This document shows, piece after piece, positions 1 to 10,957 of a DNA stretch of 64,000 nucleotides (position 1 is its first letter; each line of letters begins with the position of its first letter). The stretch spans positions 1-64,000 of the forward strand of contig BCIJ01000032.1 of assembly GCA_001599935.1 (NCBI GenBank), in the 5' to 3' direction. The notes beneath the pieces are model-generated. The model was not told the DNA's origin. It did no database searches and saw nothing but the letters and a program-made list of their open reading frames with translations. The translations under genes and the position numbers were made by a program. This DNA comes from Holtermannia corniformis. Lineage: Eukaryota > Basidiomycota > Tremellomycetes > Holtermanniales.

Positions 1-33
1 CCCTAACCCCCTAACCCCCTAACCCCCTAACCC
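1..33. repeat. Telomeric repeat tract
   Basis: Four units of CCCCCTAA (the first one partial) open the window, followed at once by unique sequence. Read on the other strand the unit is TTAGGGGG, the telomere repeat known from Cryptococcus and relatives. The window therefore starts at a chromosome end, in the normal orientation with the C-rich strand reading inward. The tract is short, probably because assemblies usually stop within a few repeats. Confidence 0.95.
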
Positions 34-458
34 TGAGTGCGGCGTGCACTGCGGCAATGCCCGTCTCTCCCTGGTGCTTCTTGACATGGACCTGGACACT
101 ACGCTCCAGTGCTCGTACGCCTTCTTTGCAGCTGGTGCATACGAGGATCTGCAGGCCGGGGTGATAGGCAAGGCCGAGCGTTGACAGAGCAGGCGAGTGG
201 TGCAAAGCGTGCGAGTAGATGTCCGTATCATCTACGCCTTGTCAGTCCAGCCCGCGCAACACACGGCAACTCACCGTAATCAACATAGACCTTGGATCCC
301 GGCCAGTACAGCTCCAGTTCTGGCGTCGCGGGCATCTCCACATCCTCAGCTTCAACAGTGTCGTCGTCTGAGTCTAGGATCTCAATGGGCGAGTTCGGCC
401 ACTGGGTCACAGGCTCGGATTCAGTCTTGAAAGTAGCGACGGCAGCGGGCGAGGACAT
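1..458 (-). CDS. Zinc-finger-like subtelomeric protein, N-terminal part only, cut by the telomere
   Basis: ATG at 458. Exon 1 encodes an acidic leader (IEILDSDDDTVEAEDVEMP) ending near YVDYG. An intron of about 43 nt with a GTGAGT donor, a CTGAC branch site and an AG acceptor then leads into an open frame that runs into the telomere repeats without a stop. The second exon has a YHPGLQILVCTSC segment and a downstream HVKKHQGE, so the Cys-x2-Cys and His-x3-His spacing is like the C2H2-type N-terminal domain of fungal OrsD/DUF3505 proteins and of some telomere-linked helicase or recombinase proteins. The rest of the gene has been lost and replaced by telomere. The assignment to that domain rests on pattern only; any helicase downstream is inference. 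Confidence 0.55.
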
Positions 459-469
459 GGTGCGAGCTG

Positions 470-503
470 AAGTGCGAAGTGCGAAGTGCGAAGTGCGAAG
501 GGC
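470..503. repeat. 7-bp tandem repeat in the 5' flank of the subtelomeric gene
   Basis: Between four and five copies of the heptamer GAAGTGC lie directly upstream of the ATG at 458 on the minus strand, so they fall in its 5' UTR or promoter. No known regulatory meaning. Confidence 0.8.
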
Positions 504-1260
504 GAGAGGTAGCTAAGGTCAGCTTTGCAAGACGGGCGGCAGCGTACGCACCTATAAGACATCTTGAGCAACGTCCCAAGCGTCACAACACCCCTCAGAG
601 ATCAGTGATAGGCCGTGCAAGTGATCCCCCGTGCTGAACACCTTTGGCGTGCTGGGTGTGCTCGCCGTCGTGATGGTGCGTGCCGAGGACGCGTCTGCCG
701 TCCTCGCGTGATTGCGGTCATGGCGGGCTGGGAGGGNGCAGTCGTCGTGTCCAGTCGTCGTGTGCAGCCGTTGCAATGGTGGTTGCCATGATGCAGCCGT
801 AGACGAAGTCACACGAGCTGCGGTTGCGGCCAGCTGCGAGTGTGGCACCTGCGAATTCTGCATGACGACTGCTCGTCACCACAGCTTCAGTCGTTGTGCA
901 AACGCATACCACCGTGTTCAGAATTTCAAGCTCATCACGGCTGACCTGTTCAGCATGACGGCTGGGCTGACTACGGTCAGAGACGTACATTCGCGAGCTG
1001 ACAACCAGCTGGCAGGCCACGTGTCCAGCACTATCTGGCCGCATCTTCCTCGCAACTTGCCCAGTTCAAGTCTCCAAGCTGCGCAGCCATAGCAAATATT
1101 CATCTACGTCTTTCTGGCTTTCTCCCAGTCCAATCCATGTGCTTGTAGCTGTCTTAGTTGCAGAGACGCAGGGCCATTGAGGACGCGCAGGACCACTGAG
1201 AGTCAGACGCGGAAAACGTGGCCACGCATGACGATTATTTACTGCATAAGGCAAGGGCCC
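504..1260. other. Subtelomeric stretch without a supported gene
   Basis: Open frames on both strands here have no recognisable domain, no consistent intron signals and unremarkable composition. An undetermined base (N) sits at 737. I see nothing that can be called a gene. Confidence 0.5.
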
Positions 1261-1800
1261 AAGCTTCGGAGATTGGCCGCTGTCCGTAATTGCCCAATCA
1301 GGAGTCAGTCGCGGCGCGACTGGCCGAATACAATGGTTAGGGGTTAAGCCGGGATCGGCCGGCCGCTTCCGCGGCCACCCCTACTAGGTCGCTGCTTCAA
1401 TCCTCGGCGGTGTAAATCGGGATGCAAGCCTGGAAAACAGCCTTTTCGGTCGAATGCTGACTTAGTCCCCACGGTACACCGGCGATTTTTTGCGGCTTTT
1501 TTGCGGTGGTTCTGGCTGAGCTAAGTTGATTAGAACCAGTTATCCTAATGGCGGATTGATCTGGCTAATGGTTGAGTGATCCAATCCTAATGAGTGATTG
1601 ATACGAGTGATTGATCCAAGTGGTGCTGCTGGTGTACGGTGTTGTGCGGTGCTAGCACTGTGTTAGAGTGTTGCTAGCCGGTTGCATTGATACGGTGTAG
1701 TGGATTGATCCCAGTGTACTATGGCTGGATCAATGCATTGATCCCCAGTCGATAGTTATTAGGATCTCATCTGCTGGGTCTCAATGATGCACCTGTAAGC
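1261..1800. repeat. Degenerate direct-repeat region
   Basis: AT-richer than the rest of the window. Short words such as TTGATC, GATTGAT and ATCCAAT recur at irregular spacing between about 1545 and 1745, and a telomere-like GGTTAGGGGTTAA occurs at 1334-1346. This looks like eroded subtelomeric repeat or transposon sequence. No coding capacity. Confidence 0.5.
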
Positions 1801-1804
1801 ATTT

Positions 1805-2243
1805 TGACGGGTTTACGGGTCAAATTACGGGTTTACGGTGTCACGACTATGGTCGTGGCACGTGACTCGGCTAGGCCGCCACTCTGTCGAGTGGCTGCCT
1901 TAGCCTCGAGCACGACCCTGGACGCCCAGCGTGCCATGGTCTGTGCAGATGAGGGCTGCGCACCGCGGCTTAAGAACCGCGCGTGTTGTAAGTAGTTTCT
2001 TCCATAGTCTGAATATCATACGTGAAAACCCCATTACGCTCTGCGAAACCTCACCTTTCGCCTCAGCGATCTTTGGAGCTTCGCCCCTCTGCGCCGATCC
2101 GTTCGATCGTCGCCTTCGGCTCGCGGATACTGTCTCTCCTAGACAGGTCCCTCACATACGGGCAACGCCCGTAAATGCCTGAATCTGCCCGTAGTCCGTA
2201 ACGCCCATGGAGGTCATTTACGGGCGATCCCGTAACCCGTAAG
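1805..2243. mobile_element. Possible non-autonomous element with TTACGGG inverted termini (MITE-like)
   Basis: The left side carries GTTTACGGGTCAAATTACGG (1811-1830) followed by another GTTTACGG, and the right side carries CCCGTAACCCGTAAG at 2229-2243, roughly the reverse complement. Further CCCGTAA or TTACGGG words lie inside the right end (2155-2225). The roughly 440-bp interior has no convincing protein. An internal palindrome, CGCGG...CCGCG, is at about 1963-1982. The structure fits a short inverted-repeat element or a cluster of subtelomeric repeats. I cannot identify a target-site duplication. Confidence 0.4.
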
Positions 2244-2371
2244 CCGCCCGATGACGGGCTAACAGCTTTGGGCAAGAGAGCGCATCCACTCTCGGCGTGC
2301 GAGTCGGCACGTCCTCCGCGCTCGAGGAGCGCCGAGTTGTAGCTCCGATCGATACATAGACTATGCAGTAC

Positions 2372-3938
2372 CTAGTATGGGTATTTCCACGCAGGATCGG
2401 GCGATTCAGTCACCAAACCTTGCGCCAGTTGTTCGGCATGGAGCCTCTCCAGGTATGGGACTAGGAGGTCCTTGTACAGCTGGCCGTTCTTGTGCCTGTA
2501 GTGCGTCAGTACCAAACTTGACTCAGAAACACGCACAAGTCTACCTCGCCCTTCCAACTGCGAATGGCACTGGCCAGTCGACCAGCGACGCCGGGTTCTG
2601 CTGTAATCGCCGTGACAGGCTCGGTGTACGAATGCACCGTAAAGACCACCGCGCCGGTTCGAGGGAGTCGGCGAAGGGTCTGACGCTCCTGCCTGATTTG
2701 TATTCTCGTTGGGTCGGTCACGCTAGCCGGGGGTCGGAATGTCCGAGCGGCGAGCGAGTCGGGATGTGGGCCTTTGGTCGCCTGGTCGAACACGTCCTCT
2801 GGGCCCTTGGTCGAGGTAGCCCATGCGAGTTCGTCCCGACCAGAGTCGACGACGAGCGTGTAGTCTGTCGTGATGAGCCCGAGTTTCCCCACGTCTCTTG
2901 ACCCACTGTTGCGCATCCCAGGGTTCTCTGGACGCAGGCGCTGGTGGTAGCTGAGGTCGATGAGTACAGGCATGGCACCGAGCCAACCAACCGCGTCATG
3001 GGTAGATCGAGCTTGGCCTTGTCTGCGACAGAGTCAGCGGGCAACCACGCATGCGCGCCTGACATTCTGGGACATGACCGGATGTGTGGATTGCGTAGAG
3101 GTCTCTGCCGACTGGAATGTCAATCATCCATAGACGCCTGACCACTCACGCTTATCCTCTAGACGCCAGGACCCCGCGAGCGCAATCATGCCCGCCTGCA
3201 TGTAGTACAGCGAATCCTCTCCCTCCATCATGATGGCCAGATCGACGGGCACGATCAACCCGGCCACTTGCAACGGGTCGGATGCATCGAGGTCGTATGT
3301 CACGTCGAGAGGGATGATGGTGATCTTGCAGACTTCGTTCGGCTCGTTGAACCAGCTGCCGTCGAGTTCCAAGCGGCGTTGGACCGAGTAAACCGCGGGG
3401 TAGCGAGCGACGAGGTATTCGGCAAGCTCAAGGCAAAGCTCGCGACTGTTCGCGGTCAGCCCGGCGTGTCGTCAAGCCCAACGACTCACGCAGCGTCCTC
3501 TGCCCCAGGCAACGTCGCACACACTTTTTCGCCGCGCTCTTGCAGTCGTCGAGTACGAAGAGCGTGATAACGAGGGAACAGTGCGTCGAGCTCGATCCAG
3601 TCGTCCCACGGCATCGACTTGGCATCCATAGCCACCGTGTGCTTGTACTTCCACGCGCGATAAGGAGGCTGCCAGCCGATAAGCATTGGTCACAGCCGTA
3701 AACGCCGACTGACCGGCGGTGTCTTATCGATATCAAAGGGCTCCAGAGCAGCGATCGGAGGATAGCGAAAACTCGACGGCTTCCAGTGACCCCATGCTCT
3801 GCCGTCTGGCGCTTCTGTGAGCCATCCCGAGCCTTTGGATGCGATGGGTTTGTCGACTCGAGTTGCAATCGGTTTGATAAAGTATCGGCACAGACCCCAC
3901 GCTGCCATCGAGGCGACGACAAGAGCCAAAAGAAACAT
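2372..3938 (-). CDS. DUF3445 protein, heme-dependent oxidative N-demethylase-like
   Basis: ATG at 3938 opens an N-terminal membrane segment (LLALVVASMAAWGLCRYF). Joining eight exons across introns of about 40 nt gives a continuous DUF3445/HDOD protein ending in WKYPY-stop at 2372. Family hallmarks in order: WIELDALFPRYHALR, a VDLAIMMEGED segment, ALAGSWRLEDK, AIHTSGHVPEYKAKL, ENPGMRNNYTLVVD, ELAWATS, and RQERQTLRRLPRTGAVVFT followed by GRLASAIRSW. Several junctions look like frameshifts until short introns (for example GTCAGG...CGCAG near 3010-3055) are removed, so I take the gene as intact. Bacterial members demethylate secondary amines such as dimethylamine with heme and FMN; the substrate of fungal members is not established. 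The membrane anchor suggests an ER or other membrane location. Confidence 0.85.
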
Positions 3939-4215
3939 GGCGGTTGCTGCTCACACCCCATGCTTGATGTACGGCGTCCACCAGCCCATAATCGCCAAGG
4001 TGCCGAATTACGCAACGGGCGTTGGGCGATAAGACTGATCGCTACGGCTCGCTCCGAGCTCCGAGTCAGAGCGGGCCATCACGAGGTGCTACGTCGATGG
4101 GCGGGCGATGCTGGAGCGCTGCTAAAGGGCCTTGTTCGCTCGTGGGTATGGCAGATAGTCGGCTGACGGGTTGGCATCGCGGCAGACGTGTTGGCATCGC
4201 ACACTAAACCGTCCG

Positions 4216-6663
4216 CTACTTGTCCACCCAGTCGTCGTCGTCCTCGACAATGCCATGGCCCATGCGATGGCGCGTGACGTGCATCCACATTATGGGGATC
4301 GTGACGAGAAACTGTCCAGGGAAGGGCTGACGGATAATCTTGTTGTACAGGTGCTCGTTGACGATAAAGTAGAGCAATCCGATCCCGAGCGAGTAGTACG
4401 TGACAAAGCGCGCGCACCAGTAGAGCGAGCTGCGGGTCAGCGTCCACCATGACAGGGACACCCACATGTTGGTGAAGAACATGGACTGGGACATGGTCGC
4501 GTACGCAAGCCTTGTCGGTGTCAGCGCGGCTGCGGTGACGCGCGCTCACAATTGGAGGGTCACGCCGATACTGTTGGACGACACTCGTGAGCCAACGAGT
4601 GACAAGGGCACAAGAGACATGTGCATGCCCCAGAACCTACGCAGTGTGAGCTGTGACCGCACAAGGGGACATACCGGTAGTTTGTCCACGAGACGAGGAT
4701 GACTGCCATTGCCATGCACATGAGCATGGCGTGATGCAGCCCGACCCAGGCCATGCTGTTCCGTCAGTGCTATCCCGCTGGCTAGGTCTCACCTGCCGCG
4801 GACTGCACAGCGTTAGCAGAGATCGCCTCGACCAGCTACGCACCGCATGTCCACCCGTCCGACCCCGGCAGTACGTTGATCGGCATGGCGCTCAGCTCAT
4901 AGTAGCCACACTTGTCATCGGCAGGACCCCCGTCTGCTTTCCATTGCGAGGCGACGCTATCATATTGCTGATTGTATGCGTTGCGCGACATCCAGTTGAG
5001 GTCACTGCAGAGTCAGAACGTGTAGTACCGATTGCACCCACTGGATGGCGAGAAACAGCTGCACGGTAAACATGCACAGGCCAGCCGAGACGGCCAGGTA
5101 GCGTCGAAAGTCGAACCACTGGTAGACGCCCTTCTTCCACTCTTCGCCTTGCTTGATGGTGCAAAAGCCTTTGGACGGGTCCGAGTTGAAGACTGGGACC
5201 CAGTTTGGCGCGGCGTGGTAAGGGTGACGGTCCATGGCAGCCTTTTGCTGGGGCGTGAGCAACGGGTGATTGATCGCCAAACCGCGCCACAAGCTGATTG
5301 GGTTAGCACTGCTAGAATGGTTATAGCTCACCGCCTGCTGCCGCGTCCTCGGAAAAAGTCGTGAGTGCGTGCCGTCTTCTTGTCGACGCTCTCGTCAAAG
5401 TGCGGGTCTTTGGGATTCGCGTGGATGTCGCCTGGTGACTTTTTCACCTTGAAGCGCGACCGCTCCCGGGCGTGATCTCCAAAGTAGCGAGCGAGGTAGT
5501 CGGTCCAATACAGGTAGGCGCGATCGACGAGCCACGGCTGGTTGCGTTGCCCAGCCGAAGACGCAACGGGCTTGTTCTTGCCAAACCACGGGCGGAGGGC
5601 GTGCCGTTCGCAACGATTTGCCTCGCGCCGCCAGTTGGCCGGACCCCAGCGATTAGAGGCGCAGACACCGCGGAGGACGTTGAAGATGGCGCCAATCAGG
5701 ACGAACAGCGTCAGGTAGTAGTAGCGCAGCAGCACCGTCCTAACGGTCAGCGCGGGCGCAACAGACGGACGCACTTTTTCGGACCAAAGCTGGCAGAGTG
5801 CGAGAGCGTGGCCGACATGAGACTGGCGTCAGCGGATTCAAGGCTGCTGAACTCACTAGATCAGCGTCCAGCCATTGCCAGCGCGACTCCACTGCGGTCC
5901 GAGGCAGCCGACGCGAACATTCGTAATCTCGTCGAGGATCATCATGAACGCAATGAGCACTGTGGTCGATCAGCTGCGTTCTCGTAGCGTCACGCACTCT
6001 TTGCGATTTGATAGGCCGAGTACCAAACTCGTCAGGTCAGCCGAGCCGCAACGGACAGTTGCACTCACTGACGGGCTCGCGTCCGCTGCCTTGGATCGGT
6101 ACGCCTGTGCCGGTAAAGTACGAACACTTGTCGTCTTGCGCAAAGTCACTCGGCACCACGTCTTGGCCTCGTTCGGCCGCATGGTAGTACGAGCTGACCT
6201 GAGCGGGTCAGCGGCACCCATGCGATCAACCACTCACCGATTCGTTGTTGAGATCATGCACCATCATCTGAATGTGAATGACGATGAAGATGAACGAGCA
6301 CAGCACGCCAAAGTACTGCAGACCTTGACGGTTGATGCTCTCAAACGTGCCCCAGATAAAGTCGTAGGCCCAAAAGTAGTCCCAGAACAAGCGGGGATGC
6401 TGTTCGTGCCACTCGGGCACCCAGTCTTCGGTCGCTTCAAACTTTGCGGGCAGCAAGCAAGCCGTGAACACGCACAGATTGAGAGGAACCATGACGAGGA
6501 ACAAGAGGACACGGGCGAGAAAGTGGAGGCATGCTTTGAAGCCGGACCATAGGAGCGATGGGACGGTGCGAACGCCCTTGAGTCCCGCACTGAGCCAGTA
6601 AAAGGGGTTGAGCCAGTGCCAGCGGCTGTTGGTCGGCGGTCTAGGCGGTTCGGACCCAGGCAT
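4216..6663 (-). CDS. Polytopic membrane protein of unknown function
   Basis: ATG at 6663; stop TAG at 4216. At least nine exons with short introns. Hydrophobic segments include ARVLLFLVMVPLNLCVF, YFGVLCSFIFIVIHIQMMV, VLIAFMMILDEITNV, YYYLTLFVLIGAIFNVL, a CMFTVQLFLAIH segment, MLMCMAMAVILVSW and the final cluster MWVSLSWWTLTRSSLYW / YYSLGIGLLYFIV, so roughly seven to nine membrane spans. A long hydrophilic loop rich in Lys, Arg and Asp (about 5340-5640) and an acidic C-terminus (VEDDDDWVDK) should face the cytosol. The start lies 123 bp downstream of the CSN4 stop on the same strand. I do not recognise the family; individual splice choices in the middle are less certain than the overall gene. 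Confidence 0.7.
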
Positions 6664-6786
6664 GGTTGGTTGCCAGCAGGATCACTGCGCGTCGCGCGAG
6701 TTCAGATCGAGTCTCCTTTGTGCCGCGACGACAAAGGATCTGCAAGGCGTAAAGTCATATCATACATGTATACAGACTACTCATCG

Positions 6787-8606
6787 TCACGCCTTGCTAG
6801 ACACGAGCAGGTTGCGCTCGGCAATGCTATCCACAATCGACTCGACCTAGCAGCGTCAGCCGATGCGGTCAGATGCGGCGACTCACCTTGAGACTCGTCG
6901 CACGAATCTGCTCATCCCACCGCTCGATCCAGCTCATGGCTTGGATCGGCTTCTCAATCTTTTCCACGCCCAGCCCGCCGGCGGTTCCCTGAGCGTCCGA
7001 CTCGGTCTCGTGCGCGCGGCCCTCGAAGAAGAGCAGCCGAGCGGGTTGATCAATCCACGCGCGGAGGCTGCCGTTGTCAGTGCGGGATCGCAGCAACGGG
7101 AGACTCACCGCCCTTGCTCGATCATCCTGGCGCTGTCAGCACTGATCACTGGCGCGCAAGCCACTCACTTGCGTGACATGGTCTCCGCCTCATCGCTCGT
7201 CAAGTCCAGCAGAGCACCCAGGCCATCAAACCCAATGTTCATATAGACCTGCGTGGTCAACACAGCCTTTGCCATCAAGCAAACCCACCTTTGCGCACGC
7301 CAACACATTGTGCTCTCTGACCGCGCGTTCGAGCACCGTCCCGCCGCCTTCGACCTTTGCGCGCTGGTGCTCCTCCAAACCGTCGGCAAAGCCCTTGACC
7401 TCGCCCGGGCGGACAATCTGCTCGAGCAGCATCTTGCGGAGCATTGTCGATAGGGTCGGTGGCAGCAGCGTGCCCGTGCGATCATCACGTTGCAGAGTCG
7501 AGAGGATTCGGGAGCGTTGTGGACCAGCCGGGCCGAGGATTGACGTTGTCACGGCAGCTTTGCTGTGTGGTGTCAGCCTGTAGGTGAAGAGACGCAGACG
7601 TACAGCATCTGAACCCGGTCATCCTCGGCAATCGATTCGTCAAAGCTGATTTCGTGATAGCGTTGAGCGGCCTCGTTGAACCGGGCTGCGTGGTCGAAGA
7701 GCCGAGCCTGAGCAGTCAGCCGCTGCACCAGCCTTGTACACTCGAGCTCACCTGACTCAGCTTGAAGGCAAGCAGCGTCTCACGGTCGGACGTCTGATGG
7801 ATCAACAGGCTCGCGCGAGAAAAGTACGTCTGTGCTTGGCCCGAGTCGCCGACCTGTCGTTTCAGCATGGCTTGCGAGTCTCAAGCGTCCGCTCACCTCG
7901 AGCAGCAGGCGGACAATCTTGACGTAGACGGCGAGCTTGTCCTCGTCCGAGATGATACTGTGAGCGTCAGCACGGTCATGCAAGCGACTAGTCACTGACC
8001 GACCACCACCTTCGAGGGGGATCGCCATGAGGGCGCGTGCGGCACCGTACCAGTCTTCAGACTGCGTCAGGAGATGAGCTTGCAAGTGGCGCAACGTCGT
8101 CGTCTGTGCTGCGTCAGCTCGGCGCACGGCCTGGCAGCACTGACCTGCTCTTCGCACCAGCCTCCCATCCCATCCTGAGCGAGCACACCAGCCACGACCT
8201 GTCTCCTGATCTCCTCCTTGGCTTCATCCTTGCCGTCGCCGAACGCAGCGAGGCCCAGAGAGACCCAGTCGATGTCGCCATCATCTGCCGGCCCTACGCA
8301 AGGCACGAGCGACTTTTCGAGTCCCGAACCAGTGCAGAGGGTTTCCACGAACGCTCCGAGCACGCGGCGACCGACGACCATGGCCATGGACGTGGTGGTG
8401 AGGTGCTTGCCGAGCTCGATGAGAAGGCAAGCCGAGGGTGGAGAGGCCGACAGAAGGGATTGCAGGAGGGCCAGGTAAGACTGCGTCTTTTGCTTTTGAT
8501 TCCTAACGCAAAGAGCATCAGCGGGGTGTGCGGGTGATGCAAGCGGTGGTGCGTACGAGATGTCGGCGATCTCGCCCAGCTGGGCTTGCAGTTGATGGGT
8601 GTCCAT
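6787..8606 (-). CDS. CSN4: COP9 signalosome complex subunit 4
   Basis: CSN4 is a PCI-domain scaffold subunit of the COP9 signalosome, which removes NEDD8 from cullin-RING ubiquitin ligases. ATG at 8606 begins MDTHQLQAQLGEIADIS; about seven exons follow. The middle has alpha-helical repeat sequence (LAVYVKIVRLLLE, a typical TPR-like stretch), and the PCI region is diagnostic: RSRILSTLQRDDRTG, LEQIVRPGEV, a GTVLERAVREHNVLACAKVY segment and FDGLGALLDLTSDEAETM, followed by IDQPARLLFFE. The final exon ends ESIVDSIAERNLLVSSKA-stop. A 5' extension of the open frame to 8747 exists, but the ATG at 8606 matches the family N-terminus. Length, about 400 residues, is normal. Confidence 0.92.
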
Positions 8607-9406
8607 CTCGACAGATGCTCGTGACCGCCGACTTGTATCGGTAAGCCGACTGCCTTGAGTACCTGGACCGTAGCGACCTTTTGCACTGGATGCGAGTACA
8701 CAGGAAGACGCGGGAGGAGAAACAAGTCGAAACTGCTTCCACGTCACGACTGATCAGTGTGGCATTCTCGCATACCGCCTGTACGTTCTGCTCAATCTGC
8801 CATGGTCATACGCTGCTGGGGTCCCTCGCAAGAGACTCCGAGGGGTACAGCTTGCATGCTCTCCAAATCCGACAGATCGAGGCAAGCAGAGCCGCGCAGA
8901 TGAAAAGTTAGGATAGCCGGCTGCAACACGTGATCGCCGGGAAAAGCCACCGACGGCAACGAGCACGCAGCGACAAGAGTCGACGGCGAGCACCTCTGCG
9001 CCGCCAGCGTCTTGGACATCTTTGGTCCTCTACACAGCATCCGAGAGTCAAGGGAAGGCTGCGAGTAACCAGCGGAGCGTGACGGCGTCGCGGACGGGGC
9101 GGTCGAGCACGAGACAAAGGTTGTTTGGTTTCCGCTCGCAGGTGGGTACTCGCTTCGGCTGCTTTCGGCGTCGACTCTGCTTTTGGAGCGTACAGAGCAT
9201 TGGTCTGACAGAGCGCGAGCGTAGCACCAGCTAACACCGAACGTTAGGTACCCGGCCTCGTTCCATTGCAGTCCTATCACACACATTACCTATCAACCGC
9301 GTCCAGATCGCGTCAATCGCATCAATCGCTGCACCATCCCGATCATCGCTTCCATTTCGACTACCCATCCCTACATCTACCACCCTCGCCCCGTTCTATA
9401 CCCACC
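8607..9406. promoter_or_regulatory. Divergent intergenic region CSN4 / orphan 9407
   Basis: About 800 bp between two start codons on opposite strands. The last 100 bases before 9407 are pyrimidine-rich (CATCCC, CTACATCTACC), typical of basidiomycete 5' UTRs. No TATA box or repeat stands out. Confidence 0.5.
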
Positions 9407-10528
9407 ATGCCCCGCGCCATCACCTTTGCGCCGACCTCCACCCTGCCCACCATCCACCCACATTCCTCGTCGTCGCACCCATACAAACGGCAGGACAGAC
9501 GCACCAAGCTGTCCGAGCTTGTACTGCCATCGCTTGCTGTCGCCGCCGCCTCGACGACCACCAGCCAGAATCTACCCAGCCCGGCGCCTTCGGCCGTGCC
9601 TGAGCGTGCGGCGGGCGCGTTGCCGAAGCTCCGGTTCCCATCGATGACGGCCTCGACGACAACGGCGACGAGCTACAACGCGTCTCACGGCCTCGTCGAG
9701 TCTGGACCGACTCTCACATCCTCCCTCACCGTCGTGGTTGCCCGTTGCCTGCCGCAGCCCGACAACGACCCGAGCGCGTCCTCGACCAGTTCGTCCTCGT
9801 CTGCCACCACCCATGTCACGCACCCGCACTCGTATGCGTCCGACCTCGTCAACGCACGCAGTGTCAACCCCTCGCCGCACGAGCTGAGGCTGAGAGAGCA
9901 AGCGGCTGAGCGTGCACGCCAGGAAAAGGCTGCCAAGCGTGCAGTCGTCGTCAAGCCCAAGCATGGCCCCAAGCGGAGTGCGAGCGCGGCCTCGGCTCGA
10001 CGTGGTGCCGGAGCGGGGCCGACACCTGCCCCAGTGTCGCCAGTGCTGCAGGCTCCAACACCAGCAGTCAACACACACGGCACGCGCTCCAGGGTTGCCA
10101 GTCCCGCTGTTAGCGATGCGTCCGCCGCCGGGATCGGGCTTGGGCTCGGTCCACGCGCGCCGCTGAAACGGACACGATCCCAAGGCCTGGCCGTGACCGC
10201 TCCTGAACCGTCAGCAGTCGAGCACACGAGCCTGCCGGGATCCCCGCTCAAGCCGCAGAAACGCGCCGTCACACTGTCACCAACATCTGACGCTGTCACC
10301 AACTCACCTGCGCCCGTCGAGTCCAAAGCGCCCTCGACGTTTCCTCTACGGCATGCCAAGCCAATCCCCGCGCATCTTGTCGCGGCTGGGGCGGGTGCGG
10401 CCATGCGCCGTGCGGTCAGTAGCGGGGCGGCCGGTGACGAGGGCAACGGGCGCGAGCGCAGTCGGCGTGAGACGACACTTCCGCGCGCGCTGAGAGAGTA
10501 CGAGACGCGCGTGGGTGCAATGTCGTAG
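9407..10528 (+). CDS. Ser/Ala/Pro-rich protein of unknown function
   Basis: Single exon, 373 residues. The ATG at 9407 sits in CCCACCATGC and begins MPRAITFAPTSTLPTIHP; the open frame continues upstream to 9266 but without a better context. The protein is low-complexity and probably disordered, with repeated Ser/Thr/Pro/Ala runs and basic patches, including KAAKRAVVVKPKHGPKRSAS and PLKRTRSQG. A charged heptad-like helix (ELRLREQAAERARQEKAAKR) near residues 160-180 could form a coiled coil. The C-terminus, LPRALREYETRVG, is basic. No domain recognised. Basic clusters suggest a nuclear or nucleic-acid-associated protein, which is inference only. Confidence 0.7.
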   Translation: MPRAITFAPTSTLPTIHPHSSSSHPYKRQDRRTKLSELVLPSLAVAAASTTTSQNLPSPAPSAVPERAAGALPKLRFPSMTASTTTATSYNASHGLVESGPTLTSSLTVVVARCLPQPDNDPSASSTSSSSSATTHVTHPHSYASDLVNARSVNPSPHELRLREQAAERARQEKAAKRAVVVKPKHGPKRSASAASARRGAGAGPTPAPVSPVLQAPTPAVNTHGTRSRVASPAVSDASAAGIGLGLGPRAPLKRTRSQGLAVTAPEPSAVEHTSLPGSPLKPQKRAVTLSPTSDAVTNSPAPVESKAPSTFPLRHAKPIPAHLVAAGAGAAMRRAVSSGAAGDEGNGRERSRRETTLPRALREYETRVGAMS

Positions 10529-10957
10529 CCGTTTCCTCGCTTTCCACCATCCCCGACGGCGGCACCAGCTCCGCCGATGCTTTCCACCCTGTCCCTGTGT
10601 TGCCGCCTCTACTTGCATATACTGTTTCCTCGTCTGTACCTTTGTAATGCCTTACATTCCTGATGCCACGCCTGCGACGCCATGTACGACGCTGCCTGCT
10701 GAATAGGATGACGCGCGCAGCCAAGACGCCGTCAGAGCAGCACTGACATTCTTGTCGAGGGCGACCTCGTCGTTGCGAGGCACACTCTCGGTCGAGTGCG
10801 CACCGAACCGGCTTGGCACGCCCGGCCCACCTTTGAGCCCCGCTCGAAGCGACCCTTTCACGACGCGTGCACCCTCTTGGCACCGTTTCAGCACCGCAGT
10901 ACAAACACTGGCTCTCGAGATCATCACCCTCTCGACTGGAAGCGCTCGAAGCCAACG
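10529..10957. promoter_or_regulatory. Intergenic region upstream of the glycosidase gene
   Basis: The 3' flank of the orphan gene and 5' flank of the glycosidase share this 430 bp. No open frame or repeat with support. Confidence 0.4.

Noticed and set aside
712..1092. 126-residue frame across the N at 737
   Set aside because: Contains an undetermined base and no recognisable sequence; the opposite strand is equally open.
2960..3065. Frameshifts in the DUF3445 gene suggesting a pseudogene
   Set aside because: Three introns of about 40 nt with the local splice signals restore the family sequence (HVPEYKAKL, MTRYHQRLRPENPG, MRNNYTLVVD).
9572..10587. Two long minus-strand frames (203 and 300 residues)
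   Set aside because: Antisense shadows of the orphan gene at 9407, repetitive and without domains or start context.
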